A model generated the notes under the pieces. That model saw only the letters and a program-made list of their open reading frames with translations, did not search any database and was not told the DNA's origin. The position numbers were made by a program, and so were the translations under genes. From Paratinospora sagittata (Eukaryota; Streptophyta; Magnoliopsida; Ranunculales; Menispermaceae), in NCBI GenBank assembly GCA_035771175.1, contig CM069598.1:8091413-8155412 (forward strand): a DNA stretch of 64,000 nucleotides, written 5' to 3'. Every line of letters starts with the position of its first letter. The first letter of the stretch is position 1. Shown one piece after another: positions 1 to 10,554 of this stretch.

Positions 1-885
1 AGAGAGGGCGTCAGTTGAGTCGATTCAAGGTAAGCTGGCACTTGTGATTGAGAGTTTCCTTCTTCATTTTGTTAATTTTTGTGCAGTCAGCACAATGCAT
101 CTACTGATTCAATTTTCTGGCAGGTTCCAATTGAGGCTGAAAGGTTAATGAATGATGATCGTGTCTTGGAACAATATTTGTTACCAACATCACCTCAGCT
201 AGCTGGATTTCGCATTGATGCTTTCAGTGCGATTAGGCCTCGAGTTAGCCATGCACCTTTTTCAGAAGAGAATATCTGGGATAATTCTTTAACATGGTTG
301 GACGACAGACACATATATACAGCTGTTTTATACATCCAAGTATCTGCTCTTCAGGTACTTTGAAGTAAATCTGCATCTTTGAGTACATTTGCTACATGAT
401 CTCACTCTTCTGGTTATATATGGTTTTCCTGTCACCAAGCATTTTATTTCTATCTTAAAACTTTAAAAATACATACGGTATAGCTCTCTCCAGGTCAAGG
501 GAGTTGTACAACTGATATATGTTGTACAGAGTCTTCTAACTATTAAGCACTGTGAAAACATGTTTACTTATTATCATCAAATGGCAAAATGTTACATTTG
601 CAGGAACCGAACAACTTGGTTACTGTGGGAGAATACCGGCTGCCAGTGGCTCGAGCTGGAACGCCCATGTATTTTGATTTTCCAGGACCTATAGAGGCTC
701 GTCTGATCATTTTCAAACTTCTTGGTGATATTGCGGTCTTTTCTGACGATCCAGCTGAACAGGATGACTCTGATTTTAGAGCCCCACCTATGGCATCCGG
801 CTTGTCTCTTGCTAACAGAATCAAGTTATATTACTATGCGGATCCCTACGAACTAGGGAAATGGGCGAGCCTTTCTGTCGTTTGA
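1..885 (+). CDS. SAC9: SAC9 3' end, left copy (partial at window edge)
   Basis: These are the last coding exons of a SAC9-type phosphoinositide phosphatase, entering from the left edge: the end of exon 11 (1-29, donor at 30), exon 12 (124-354) and exon 13 (604-885, stop TGA at 883-885). Splice sites match the complete right copy at 37962-38846. The protein ends ...KWASLSVV, against ...KWASLSAV in the right copy, and one internal residue differs (LIIFKLL here, LITFKLL there). In the other copy this C-terminal region is far from the SAC and WW domains. Only the 3' end is visible, so whether the left copy is an intact gene cannot be judged. It is probably the other allele of the same locus. Confidence 0.93.
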
Positions 886-3104
886 GCAATATATACGTCA
901 TTTATTTATATGGTGGTCATTGAACAAGAGGTATGGCATTGTATTTGAATGTTGTTCTTTTTTGTGGCCATTAAATTGTATTTTTTTTTTTTCTGTGTAA
1001 AATAGAACAGAATTTTGAGTAGTGCATTAATATCAAATTCATCCATTGCTTCTGCTTGTCTTATTTGCCAAACTCAATGGAACTTGAAACATCTCCCCTT
1101 TTCTACCCTTTTAACAGCTTAAGATTGATTTTGAACTTATCTGTAAACATGGCAAGTGATCACTGCAATTGTAGTGCCGTTATTGTTATTAATGTGGTCA
1201 AGAAACAGGTTCATGTAGGCGAATCTATAAAATTGGAAAAAGACTTTGTTAAGTTGAGTTGAGCTTATCTAGTGTTAATTTTAATTAAGCTGTTCCTATG
1301 TTTTTAGCTCTGAGTGCTTGTACTTTGACACCACTCTTGTCATAATTATAACCCACCTTACCCTTTTGAAAATTGTAGTTTCACATTTGAGGCTTTTGAC
1401 TTATTATCACATAAAATTAAAAAAATTTTGCTTGACCAGTCAAAGCCTGGTCAGCTAATAATTTGGTGTTACGTGGATTTTAGATCTAATGAATGGGTGC
1501 CACAGAGGATTTTTTTTATTTTTAAATGAAGGCGTTTTTTAAGAAAATATAAGTATAAAAAAGCCTCGTTATTAATTGGTCAACTTATGATAAATGGGTC
1601 AATTTTAATGGTATTTGTAATTTTTTTTTAATTTTTTGTAGCAATCATGTCAAAAGTCCCTCACATTTATCCTAACATTACAAGAAAAAAAATAAAAATA
1701 AAAAAAGTTGTCATGAATGAAGCAATCTAAGTTATAAAATGTGCAATGAGTTTGCTTCTTTGGAGAGGCAATGTTGAAGAAAAATGAAAAATCAACATAT
1801 GCAAAGCTCATTTCTTATGTAAAATGTTAGTTTGGTATAGTTTAGCTCGTAATATATTTTCATACTTTTTACAGGGACAATCAGATAATTTATTTTGTTA
1901 CTATAATTAAAAAAAAAAAAACAATTAGGAAATGCAGAGGAGATGCCATGATGACTATTCTAAGCTATAATTCATCCATCTTATTAAAACTTTACACCAG
2001 ATAAAGTCATGGTAGTTCTTGGTTGCCCATTAATCTAGTCTCCCGAATTAAATTAATTATCCTTATTAGTGATCTTATACCTTGATTTTATTTACACAAG
2101 TTTTTGTTAATAATGTCTATTAAAATACTTAAAATGACCCCTTTAATCTCCTTTATAGTTTAAGCCGATTACTAGTCCACATGTTGATGAAGCCTTTACA
2201 TCCAAACCAAAGGACTATATACCAAATGTCAAATGGCAAATGCCCATAAAATTTGCAGAATTTAAAGCTAAGCTATATATAGCCTTGTCGGAGTGGAAAA
2301 CAGTGTATATCCCAAAATACAGGGCCCTACTCATTTTTCTCAAGCAATAAGAGCATCCTTAAAAGAGATGCTCTTACTATTATTATTATTTTTTAAGTTG
2401 CATGATCCACCAATAGGAGCCCCAATTCAGAATCAAAGTAACTTTTCTGACACAAGATGTCAAGACCCCAAGAGTGACCTGCATTAAATTGAACTGTAAA
2501 GGAGGAAAGAGTTACTTATACTTACTAGTCTTACCTGAAAAATAATCAAAAGAAGATGTAGTTAATAATTATTATTATTTTTACTTTTTTCAAAATGGTG
2601 GGATCTAATCAGCTGCATGCTTGCCATTTGGCAAAACTGAGGTAACTGTGTTCATCAATGATGGGAGTAGAGAAAGAAAGTGAAAAAGGATAATGGGGTC
2701 ATGGGTGGTGGTGATGCCATGCAGCCATGGTAGTTGGGTATGAAAAGAGAAGTGAAGCCACCTGCAGAAAGGTACTCTTAAGCTGCACCAAACAATATTA
2801 ATGGTGCAACCACCATTGCCCATGTGATATTTCTGCCCCACTAAGAGACTCAAATCTTGCAATTGTCAAGAAGCAAAGCAGCATATTTTTGTTAGTCAAG
2901 TCACTCAAGAAAAAAACTTGTGAAAATGTATCTGATCCAAGGCACATTACCTCCTCCTTTTATGTACATAGTCATTGTACAAGAGTTTTAGATTAATTAG
3001 GATGGGATTTCTGTTTTTTCTTATTTATTATTTGGTTGCTATTTAATTAAGATTTTAGATAATATTGAATGTTTGAGTTTTCTAATTGATTTATAAGTCA
3101 TAAA
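886..3104. other. SAC9 3' flank, left copy
   Basis: AT-rich sequence downstream of the SAC9 stop: 3' UTR, then non-coding DNA with several A/T homopolymers. No convincing gene is seen; the open frames are short and low in complexity. Up to about 2.15 kb this stretch carries most of the differences between the two arms, including a 30-bp unit near 1363-1393 that is single here and doubled at 37421-37480. Confidence 0.7.
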
Positions 3105-3241
3105 GACCCTGTTTGGAAGTGCATTTTTTCCAAACGTAGAAATAGAAGGAGAAAGCTACACGAAAATGCTCTTCCTTCTGTTTTTACATTTGGAAAAAAC
3201 CATTTATGAGTAGAAACGTCGATGCACTCCCAAACAGGGCC
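3105..3241. mobile_element. MITE with CCCTGTTTGG-type terminal inverted repeats (left copy)
   Basis: A 137-bp element bounded by near-perfect terminal inverted repeats: GACCCTGTTTGGAAGTGCAT at the left end, with its complement (ending CCAAACAGGGCC) at the right. The interior is also partly self-complementary, so the whole unit can fold into one hairpin. It has no coding capacity. The termini resemble those of short hAT or Harbinger-derived MITEs. I could not settle a target-site duplication, so the superfamily is open. Confidence 0.65.
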
Positions 3242-3428
3242 ATATGGGTATAAACAATTTAGTTTGTAATTTGAAAAACACCAATTCATGAAACTAGAAT
3301 TCTTGTTCTCACCTTCATCTCTCGGCTGTGCCATTAACATCAAATGGGTGCTTTAGATTTTGCATTGCAATTGCACCCACTCTCCCTAATCAACACTTTT
3401 GAGATTTTCTTGCACTTGCTTTTGGGTT

Positions 3429-3452
3429 TTTTTTTTTTTTTTTTTTTTTTTA
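3429..3452. repeat. Poly-T tract, length differs between arms
   Basis: A run of about 24 T. The mirrored poly-A near 35360-35383 is one base different in length, which shifts the mirror offset from 38811 to 38812. It is the only difference I found inward of 2.15 kb, and homopolymer length errors are common in sequencing. Confidence 0.8.
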
Positions 3453-3973
3453 AGACTTATTTGGCTATGGGGGAGCCAAGTGAAAGTCACAAAAGAACTA
3501 TAAGTCAGAAACTCCAACTGGGTCAAACTCATTTTTTTTCTTAACAAAGCATGTGTGATTTTGCAGATCCTCCAAAGGTTCTGTCTTTTAGCTTCATGGG
3601 ATGCCATGCCATAAACTATTTTCTTTCCAACATAGAGAGAATCCCAGGATCATTCATCAATAACCCCATCTTTTTAGTTGAAAAGTGAGAATAACTACTC
3701 TAAAAAAAAAAAGAAAAAAAGAAAAAAAAAGTCAAAATCCCACAACTACAATAACTTTTAATGGACCCACTTCAGTTGCTCAGCTGAATTCCCCGCTTTT
3801 AAGCCCTTATTACCATTAAGGAATACCACTAGGATTAAATAAAAGCTTCATTCATTTGGAGTTCTTTGAATGCTTTCTCTCATAACTTTTCATTTACGAT
3901 CTCCAACAACCCTTCTCATCTTCTTCTTTAATTTCTCTTTCTGGTTTTCTTAATTTGATGATCTTCTTTCCCC

Positions 3974-3982
3974 TTTAAATAA
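3974..3982 (+). promoter_or_regulatory. Possible TATA element of MIR171 (left copy)
   Basis: TTTAAATAA lies 270 bases upstream of the miR171 hairpin, just before a pyrimidine-rich leader. A start about 30 bases downstream would put the (TC)27 tract and two short ORFs in the primary transcript. Inferred from position and sequence only. Confidence 0.35.
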
Positions 3983-4077
3983 CCCAAGTTTTCAGGATAA
4001 AAAAACCCCACATGAATCTGTTAGAAAGGCAACTAGTTTTCCAATCTTTGGGCTGAAGAAACAATCGTCTTTCTAGT

Positions 4078-4081
<4 letters not shown>

Positions 4082-4135
<54 letters not shown>
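4082..4135 (+). repeat. (TC)27 microsatellite in the presumed pri-miR171 leader (left)
   Basis: An uninterrupted 54-bp TC dinucleotide run followed by more pyrimidines. It lies between the presumed promoter and the miR171 hairpin. CT-rich tracts are common in plant core promoters and 5' leaders. The mirror copy is (GA)27 at 34677-34730. Confidence 0.9.
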
Positions 4136-4140
<5 letters not shown>

Positions 4141-4166
4141 CTTTGTTTTTCTTTTTCTACCAAGTT

Positions 4167-4292
4167 ATGATGGAGAAGGAGCATATACATGAAGCACTTG
4201 GAGGGTGGTTCTATGGCTTTTCATCAGAAGAAGATGAATCTTTGATGGGTTTGATGATGAAGAGAGGGAGGTATTGGCGCGCCTCAATTTGA
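4167..4292 (+). other. Short ORF in the presumed pri-miR171, overlapping the 5' stem arm
   Basis: An ATG-initiated 41-codon frame starts MMEKEHIHEALGGWFYG and ends by reading through the star arm (...YWRASI, stop TGA 4290-4292). It lies just downstream of the TC tract. Some plant pri-miRNAs are reported to encode small regulatory peptides (miPEPs), including miR171 loci in Medicago. There is no direct evidence of translation here, and a random ORF is equally plausible. A second, shorter ORF (14 codons) sits upstream at 4012-4056. Confidence 0.25.
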
Positions 4293-4365
4293 AGACATGG
4301 TTAGATGGAATTATAGCCATGTAATCGAATTGAGCCGCGTCAATATCTCCAATCATCATCAAAAC
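4249..4365 (+). ncRNA. MIR171: MIR171 precursor hairpin, left copy
   Basis: Positions 4330-4350 hold a 21-nt miR171-type sequence, TTGAGCCGCGTCAATATC followed by TCC. The opposite arm, 4269-4289 (GGTATTGGCGCGCCTCAATT and one flanking base), pairs with it with only a few mismatches, giving a plausible star strand. The stem extends outward through GTTTGATGATGA (4249-4260) and TCATCATCAAAAC (4353-4365), and the loop is near 4300-4320. miR171 is a conserved plant miRNA that guides cleavage of GRAS-domain HAM/SCL6 transcripts and so affects shoot meristem and branching. The ...GCGTCAATATC form is a known family variant. Processing is inferred from the fold and from mature-sequence identity. Confidence 0.88.
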
Positions 4366-5261
4366 TCTCACTCTGATATCTCTCTTTCCTTCCCTCTTTC
4401 ACTTTAGTTTTGCCTTTCTAATTCAAAGGTACACATGCAATTCCTCTTTCTTTATCTGTTTTCTAATAGAATATTTTCTGAATTCTCTTTGCATAAATAT
4501 ATTAGATTATAGTCACTATCTAATTAATCTCAGTATAAAAAGATTCTAAAAGGGTTTATATATACCAGAATTCAGCTAGCTCACAGCTTTCATGGTAATC
4601 CTGTAAGGTATTTTTCACATGGATTTACTGTTATTAGTTGCACTGGTGTGTGTAGACACACACACACACATATGTATGGTTTCAATGAAGAACACTGATA
4701 TTGGCCTCATGCAAAGCAATCAGAGAGATGCCCAAGAAATAGTTAATTTTGACCAGTGAGATTCATGAAGTAATCTATTTATGTTTGGGAGCCTGTGGGG
4801 GAAGTGAGGAAACTGTAGTTTTTGTATCATTTTAAGCACAGAAGAATCTCCACTTTCCTTTCAGTGAAGATTTTAGTAATGGAGATGTTTAGGTGGATCA
4901 CTACCACAGCTTTTTGCAATGACCATTATATAAATTTGCTAAACTTTTTAGTACTTTTTTTTTTTGTCCAGGCCCATACGTCACTTTGTATCTATATAGT
5001 TCATGTTGAATAATAGGCGAAAATATGGGAAGTATTTTATTTTCTGTAAAGCTTAATCTACATATATTGAGTTATTTTTTAAGTGGAAAAAACTTCAAAA
5101 TTATCAAAATTATCTTCTTACTTAGCATTATTGTATGGATAAAATAACAGATTCTTAAATCTAAATAATTTGGCTTTGTCTGAATTTTAAGTCAATTCTG
5201 GTTTTAACATAGGTTTGATGTTCAGATTTAAGACTATATTATATGAGGCTACACTTAACAA

Positions 5262-5400
5262 AGACGCCTTGGCAAAGTGGTTGGGTAAAGAAGTCTCCTA
5301 ACCGAGAGGTTAGGAGTTTGAGCTCCGTGCCCCTTCCGATTAGTCAAAAATTATGATCAATTGATCTATAATAATTTCCTGCCTATGGACAAAATCATTA
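5262..5400 (+). mobile_element. SINE-like tRNA-derived element (left copy)
   Basis: The head reads CTTGGCAAAGTGGTTGGGTA and, about 40 bases on, GAGTTTGAGCTCC. These resemble the A and B boxes of an RNA polymerase III promoter at tRNA-like spacing. The body continues for a further 60 bases or so without coding potential. It is not an intact tRNA, as no acceptor stem forms. Ends are approximate. Mirror copy: 33412-33550 (-). Confidence 0.45.
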
Positions 5401-6052
5401 AATGGGTAGGGTACAAGAAAATTTTAATTGACACATAATCAAAATGGGCCCACTTTTTTCTTTTTCTTTTTTTTTCCTATGTATGATATTTTTTATGTGA
5501 AATAGTTCATATTTACATGGATTTAGCCCAGGATATAATAAAGTGGAGGAAACATATTTATGTATCTAATCTATGTAGCGAAAAGGAGCGAAAATGCTTA
5601 ATTGAGTTAAGTTGATATAGAGAACCTATTTAGTTAGACCAATAGGTAATTAATATAAGATTAATCAACTTTTTTTTTTTTGGTATAAAATACATGTTTA
5701 TAGCATGCACAATTAATTCATGCTTTGTAGTCTTTATAAAAGATACATTTTGGGGATTCCATTTCTTTGAAATTTTAATTTGTTTTAAATATAAATAGTT
5801 TATTAGATATTAAGTTTTGAAAGGGAACTGGAAGAGAAATGATTAGAGGAACATCAGCATCTGGGTATGCAAAATTGTTAAGGAATCAAGCATGGCAAGT
5901 GGTTTTGCAGCTTGCTGGTGAAAATGAAGACACGAGTACTGCAAGATAAGAAGGTCCACCATCCAATATATATTCTATCAATTTTGCCTAAAAATCAACA
6001 GGTATGCCCACTTCTTATATAAATATATATTTATACAGGTATGCTTACTTTT

Positions 6053-6225
6053 CTTTCTTTTTTTTGAACCTTTTGGATACGGGACTAGTCCTTGCTCTAA
6101 GCGAGAGCAGAATGATATACTTCTCTCAGCAAAGACGCTTTTAAGAATCGAATCTTATAACTTTTATACAGAGACGACCTTGAGACTTAGCTCACTTCCA
6201 CTGAGTTAATAATTCGTTGGTAGGT
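6053..6225 (-). mobile_element. SINE-like tRNA-derived element (left copy)
   Basis: Read on the minus strand, it starts with a tRNA-like head (CTCAGTGGAAGTGAGCTAAG, then AGATTCGATTC as a B-box-like motif about 40 bases later) and ends in an A-rich tail (poly-T at 6057-6065 on the plus strand). This architecture is typical of plant SINEs. Mirror copy: 32587-32759 (+). Boundaries are approximate. Confidence 0.5.
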
Positions 6226-7204
6226 ATGTTGATCACTTTTCACCGCCACTTGATTCTTCCTTATTCTTGGTAGATCCCTCTCTTTTTCTTTATTTTATCA
6301 ATGATATTTCCATTCACATCAAATATATTAGATTGCATTTTTTTTTTGTAGAACAAATTATTTCGAATATAAAATAATATTAAGTTTAGCATTGGCCTTG
6401 AGCTTTTTCTAACATGAGGAAAGGAGAATATATATCTTTCAATATTTTGGCTCCCAAGTACATACATTACCATTAAGTCTATCAGTTTGATGGCATTATT
6501 CACACTTACCTCCTCCAAAAGAAAAGCTATATATTTGAATATGTTAACTCAGTATTTTGACATTTTTTTCTTCACATTAGCAACCATATGTATAAATATA
6601 TATGCACACAAAAATCATATGATGGGAAATTTTTTGTTTGTTTGTTTTGATGTATTTTAAAAGTCTAGTTTTATATTTCTTTCTTTTTTTATATACAAGA
6701 CTATCATATTTACTAGAAGGTTATTTTTTGTTTTTTTATTTAAGTTTTTAATTGTGATGGAGATTTAATGAGTGTTACTGGCTGACTTTTAGGCCTATTC
6801 TTGTTGTGCTTTTCCTATTTTGTTGACAGTTTTTTCTTTCTTGATTTTGTTTGCTTCTTAGGCAAAGAATGAACACAGTATCTTAGGGCCTTCCATGTGT
6901 AGTAATCAAGCTTTGATTAAAATGAATTACATCAACTTTCGACAAATCTTTTAAAAGAGTTTTCATAGGGCAAAACCCTTCTAAACAAACAAGGAGAGCT
7001 TCTTCTTTTTTTATATGAATTTCTCACACAAACTCATTGATCGCTATAAGATGCTCATCAAAACCTCTCTTTATATAAAGATTAGGGTAGAAAAAGTTTG
7101 AGCCTAATTCAATTTAATTAAACCATCAATAGCCCATAGATAACCTAAATGTGAATATATTAGACAGATATATGGTAGAATTGACGTTCAAAGATATGTT
7201 ATAC

Positions 7205-7340
7205 AAGTATTCTATTAGTCGAGTAGCCTCGTTGGATAAGGGACGCTGTATAAGTCGTAATTGAATAACAAGGTCTCGATTTTCAGTTTGATGTCGTGTC
7301 CATATTTATTCGCCTACTTTAGAAGAATGTCCAACAGTCT
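7205..7340 (+). mobile_element. Possible SINE-like fragment (left copy)
   Basis: GTAGCCTCGTTGGATAAGGG followed about 40 bases later by AAGGTCTCGATTT resembles diverged A and B boxes of a tRNA-derived head. No tail or target-site duplication is evident. Weakly supported. Confidence 0.3.
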
Positions 7341-7477
7341 CTGTAGGCCAGAATAGTCTCGTCTGTGCACAAAGGTTAACGGGAACATTAGAGGGTTATA
7401 GATCAAAAAGAAGAAAGAGTAACCTTAATTAATTGAAAATAAAATGGGACAATCTTAATTAAAATGAAAAGCAAGCC

Positions 7478-7600
7478 TATTAGAGGTGATATGTTGTGAC
7501 CTAGAGGTTACAAATTTAAATTTATAAATAACCTCTGTAAAAGTAAGACAGCATACATAGAAACTACGTCATGGGATTGGGTAGTGACACGTAGTGATGA
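7478..7600 (+). mobile_element. SINE-like element, same family as 51392-51535 (left copy)
   Basis: Contains GACCTAGAGGTTACAAATTT as a B-box-like region, followed by ATAACCTCTGTAAAAGTAAG and CTACGTCATGGGATTGGG. These three blocks occur in the same order in the element at 51392-51535 and resemble the general layout of Au-type plant SINEs. Mirror copy: 31212-31334 (-). Confidence 0.45.
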
Positions 7601-8190
7601 TGCTGGTGGGCCTGGGATGTATGTGTACGTGGAGACTGATGGGGCCCATTGCATTTATGTTGGTGTTGTTGACGGGAGCACTGTATGCTAACGTCTATAC
7701 TTTGTTTGTTACTTTCCAACTTGTCCTCCTTCTCTTGTTAAATCAAAACTTGGGTGCCCCCACTTGGAGATTCACTTTGATTTTAATATATAAATATAAA
7801 TAAAAATAATATATAATATATTTTTATTTATTTATTTGATTTGATTTGATTGTTACCCTAAAATCCTCCTTTCTAAGGAAAGTGGCACTTTTTTTTTTGG
7901 GTCCTTCCATTGGAGCCACTTGAACCTTTCTAACCATAATCAAATCGTTGATTTTTGTGGGAGACATTTGACATTTTCTTTTTAATTATTTTATAAAGGT
8001 AATTTTAAATATATTCATAAAAAACACTCTTTATATCCATGTAATTTATAAATTTTCAATAGTGATACACCACAATATTTTTAGTAAGTACATTTGAGTT
8101 TTTTTTATTTTTTTTATTTTTTATTATGTCTTGGATTGGTATGTTTGAGTTACTTATTTTATAATTGTACTAATTGATTCAAGCTGCATT

Positions 8191-8655
8191 AAGTAGTACC
8201 TAAAAGAGGGACAATCATGATCAAATTATTGCAACTATGGCAAGTAGAGGAGAAGGAGTGAGATCAATTACTATTGCCGAGTTACTGGCCATCAGAGAAG
8301 GTGTAAAACTGCTTTAGAAGCTGGTATTCGCATGGATATTGTTGAGGGTGATACTTCAGTAGTCATGACTTCCATTAACTCAGCCGAGTACTTTCATTCT
8401 GAAGAAGGGAACTGGTTGAAGATTGTAAATGGTTATTGAGTGTCTGGCCAAATGTAAGAGTGATGTTCACTCCTAGGGAACAAAATATGGCTGCCCATAG
8501 GCTTAGCAATTTTGCTATCTATCTTGTTCACAGACTGGTTTGGTTAGAGGTCCCTCCTATTATCAGTGATGTGGTTTTTGAAGAGGCTGGTCCTCTCTCT
8601 TCTTTCCAGTGAAACGTCTTTATTGTCAAAAAAAAAAAAAAAAAAAAAGTAGTAC
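8191..8655 (+). pseudogene. Retrotransposed RNase H-like (RVT_3) fragment with poly-A and target-site duplication (left copy)
   Basis: Three reading-frame blocks join across frameshifts into an RNase H-like domain of the plant RVT_3 type: ITIAELLAIREGVK (about 8257-8300), then ALEAGIRMDIVEGDTSVVMT, then LVEDCKWLLSVWPNVRVMFT through PREQNMAAHRLSNFA to a natural stop near 8610. A 19-20 base poly-A follows (8629-8648). The insertion lies between direct repeats AAGTAGTAC (8191-8199 and 8647-8655), so it arrived by LINE-type retrotransposition. This domain occurs at the C-terminus of plant LINE proteins and as stand-alone genes, so it may be a 5'-truncated LINE or a retrocopied host mRNA. Frameshifts make it non-functional. 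Confidence 0.8.
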
Positions 8656-8847
8656 TAATGAATATTTGTTTTAGTATGCAATGGTTGTAGAGTATATAAT
8701 ATGCTTAGTTTGCATATACACAGTAGACTAATCTATTTATTTCATTAAGTAAAATCTAGTTAGGATATTTACGGGGAATTAACTTAACAGAGTTAAACAT
8801 ATCAACTTGTCAACTAAGCTAACTCAATGTAAGAGTACTTGTTTACC

Positions 8848-8990
8848 AATAAGTGGTAGCTTAGTTGGTTAAAAAATTAAATATAAGTGAAATTAAGATT
8901 CAGGTCTCAAGTTCAAATCTATTAGGAGGGCCAACTCAAATTTTTCTGCAATGCTCGAGCCTGAAAGAATTTGTCTAGTCTAAAGAAAAA
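8848..8990 (+). mobile_element. SINE-like element (left copy)
   Basis: Starts GTGGTAGCTTAGTTGGTTAA, a clear A-box-like tRNA head, with GGTCTCAAGTTCAAATC as the B box about 45 bases downstream, and ends in an A-rich tail (AAAGAAAAAAAAA near 8981-8994). Mirror copy: 29822-29964 (-). No clean target-site duplication was seen. Confidence 0.6.
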
Positions 8991-10144
8991 AAAATACTTT
9001 CTGAGTGTCGAAAAATAGGTAATTAAAAAAAAAAATTAGATTCTTGTGGCTCATATTTGATTTTGAAAAGAGCAATATTGAAAGTGATTTATAAATAATT
9101 ACAAAAGGAAAAGGTTAGTAAAATTCATTTAATGGTAATTAAAGTGGTAGTGCTGGTAGCTGTAGCAAATTAAGCAACATGTGGGGATGAAGGAAGGAGT
9201 GGTCATTTGGGTGGTAGTGGTTAGAGCTTTGATGGAGTAGTAGTTGGGGGTGGGGGGTTTGATAAGCAATGATTGAATTTATATTACTTTCTACCTTTTA
9301 TATTTTACTTATATGCCACTTTTTGAAAGTTAGCTTGAGCAATTAATATCATTTTATAATCTATAATATACAAAGTAGTGGTGGCCCAAGAGGAAATAAT
9401 AAGGTTTTAATGATTAAGAGGGTTGATTAATATGGAGGAGTAGTTGAGTGCTGGATATAATGGTGAATTGAATTTGTTGTAATATTTGTATATAATTTTT
9501 TTTTTAAATCTAAGAAAAAGACAAATTCAAATAAATGAAGAAAAAATATTCTTTTGGGATCTACAGATTTGTGGCAGACATTAATCTTCCTCTGCAGGAT
9601 AAAAAAAAAAAAAAAAAAAGAGTTTGCAGATGATTATCTATCATTAATTTGGGCAAGCTAACTTTAGCTGTTTAATTTTCTGCTTTGTCATTTTATGTGG
9701 TACTTTGCACAGCTTTGATGGTTTATGTTTGTTCCTTGCATACACTTTTCTCATTATTTTTTTAATCTTAATCAACAGTTTTTTTTTTTCAGTATAATTG
9801 ACATTGATGTAGATAAGTCAATAATAGACATATTAGTGCTATTGAATAATATTATCAAAGTTTTGTCAAAACCAAAACTTGATTTTTTTTTAATGCTTAA
9901 AATGGAAACAAATTCCAAATTGACACTTAAAACTTTGTTTATTTATATATATATATTAAAATTAACAATGATCTTAATCAAAGATGAGTGCATTTTTCGT
10001 GAATTAAGTTCATAACTTAAGAGTTTGAAGCTTAGAAAAATAAATCAAATAAATAAATAAACTTGTGCTTGTGATTTTGATATAATATTTTGTACATAAA
10101 AAATAGAAAACACAAAAGAAAGTGGTGTCAATAGAATCCAAAAT

Positions 10145-10364
10145 TAGCTTTTCACTATTTTTTTTGGTTTCCCACAAGTGGTCCAGACTTTCAAGTGAGA
10201 TTAATCCGCGTTCGATTACTTTAGGAGTATTAAGCGGCTCTTTCCAAGTGAACGTGACTAAGGTCGGTACAAGTTTTGATCTTAAGACATGCATCTCTCA
10301 ACCAACTTTCGCTCGGACCCTGACTATCTTTGCTGCACCACCTTGAATAGCTTTTCACTATTTT
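10145..10364 (-). mobile_element. SINE-like insertion with 17-bp target-site duplication (left copy)
   Basis: A 183-bp insertion lies between two perfect copies of TAGCTTTTCACTATTTT (10145-10161 and 10348-10364). On the minus strand it begins AAGGTGGTGCAGCAAAGATA, continues through GTTGGTTGAGAGATGCATGT and ends in a short A-tract next to the duplication. A long target-site duplication, an A-tail and the absence of coding sequence mark LINE-mobilised retroposition. The 94-codon frame here is incidental. Mirror copy: 28448-28667 (+). Confidence 0.75.
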
Positions 10365-10554
10365 ATTAAAATGATAAAATTACTTTCCCAAATTGCAATT
10401 TTTTTAATTTTAATTAACTCAGTTTTCAAGTCACGAAATCCAATTGCAACAGTATAATATTGTTTGAGATATTTGATGCAAATTATGGAGTGATAAGTTT
10501 GAACTATGAATTTATCTTGGGGGAGGGGCAAGATGATTGAGAAACTTAAATAGT

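Noticed and set aside
3975..4190. 71-codon minus-strand frame with an Arg-Glu run
   Set aside because: The run is just the GA strand of the TC microsatellite. No conserved flanking sequence, and it lies antisense to the MIR171 leader.
5839..5949. 36-codon frame MIRGTSASGYAKLLRNQAW...
   Set aside because: More protein-like than its surroundings, but too short to assign to any family. It is noted under the intergenic entry and not called a gene.
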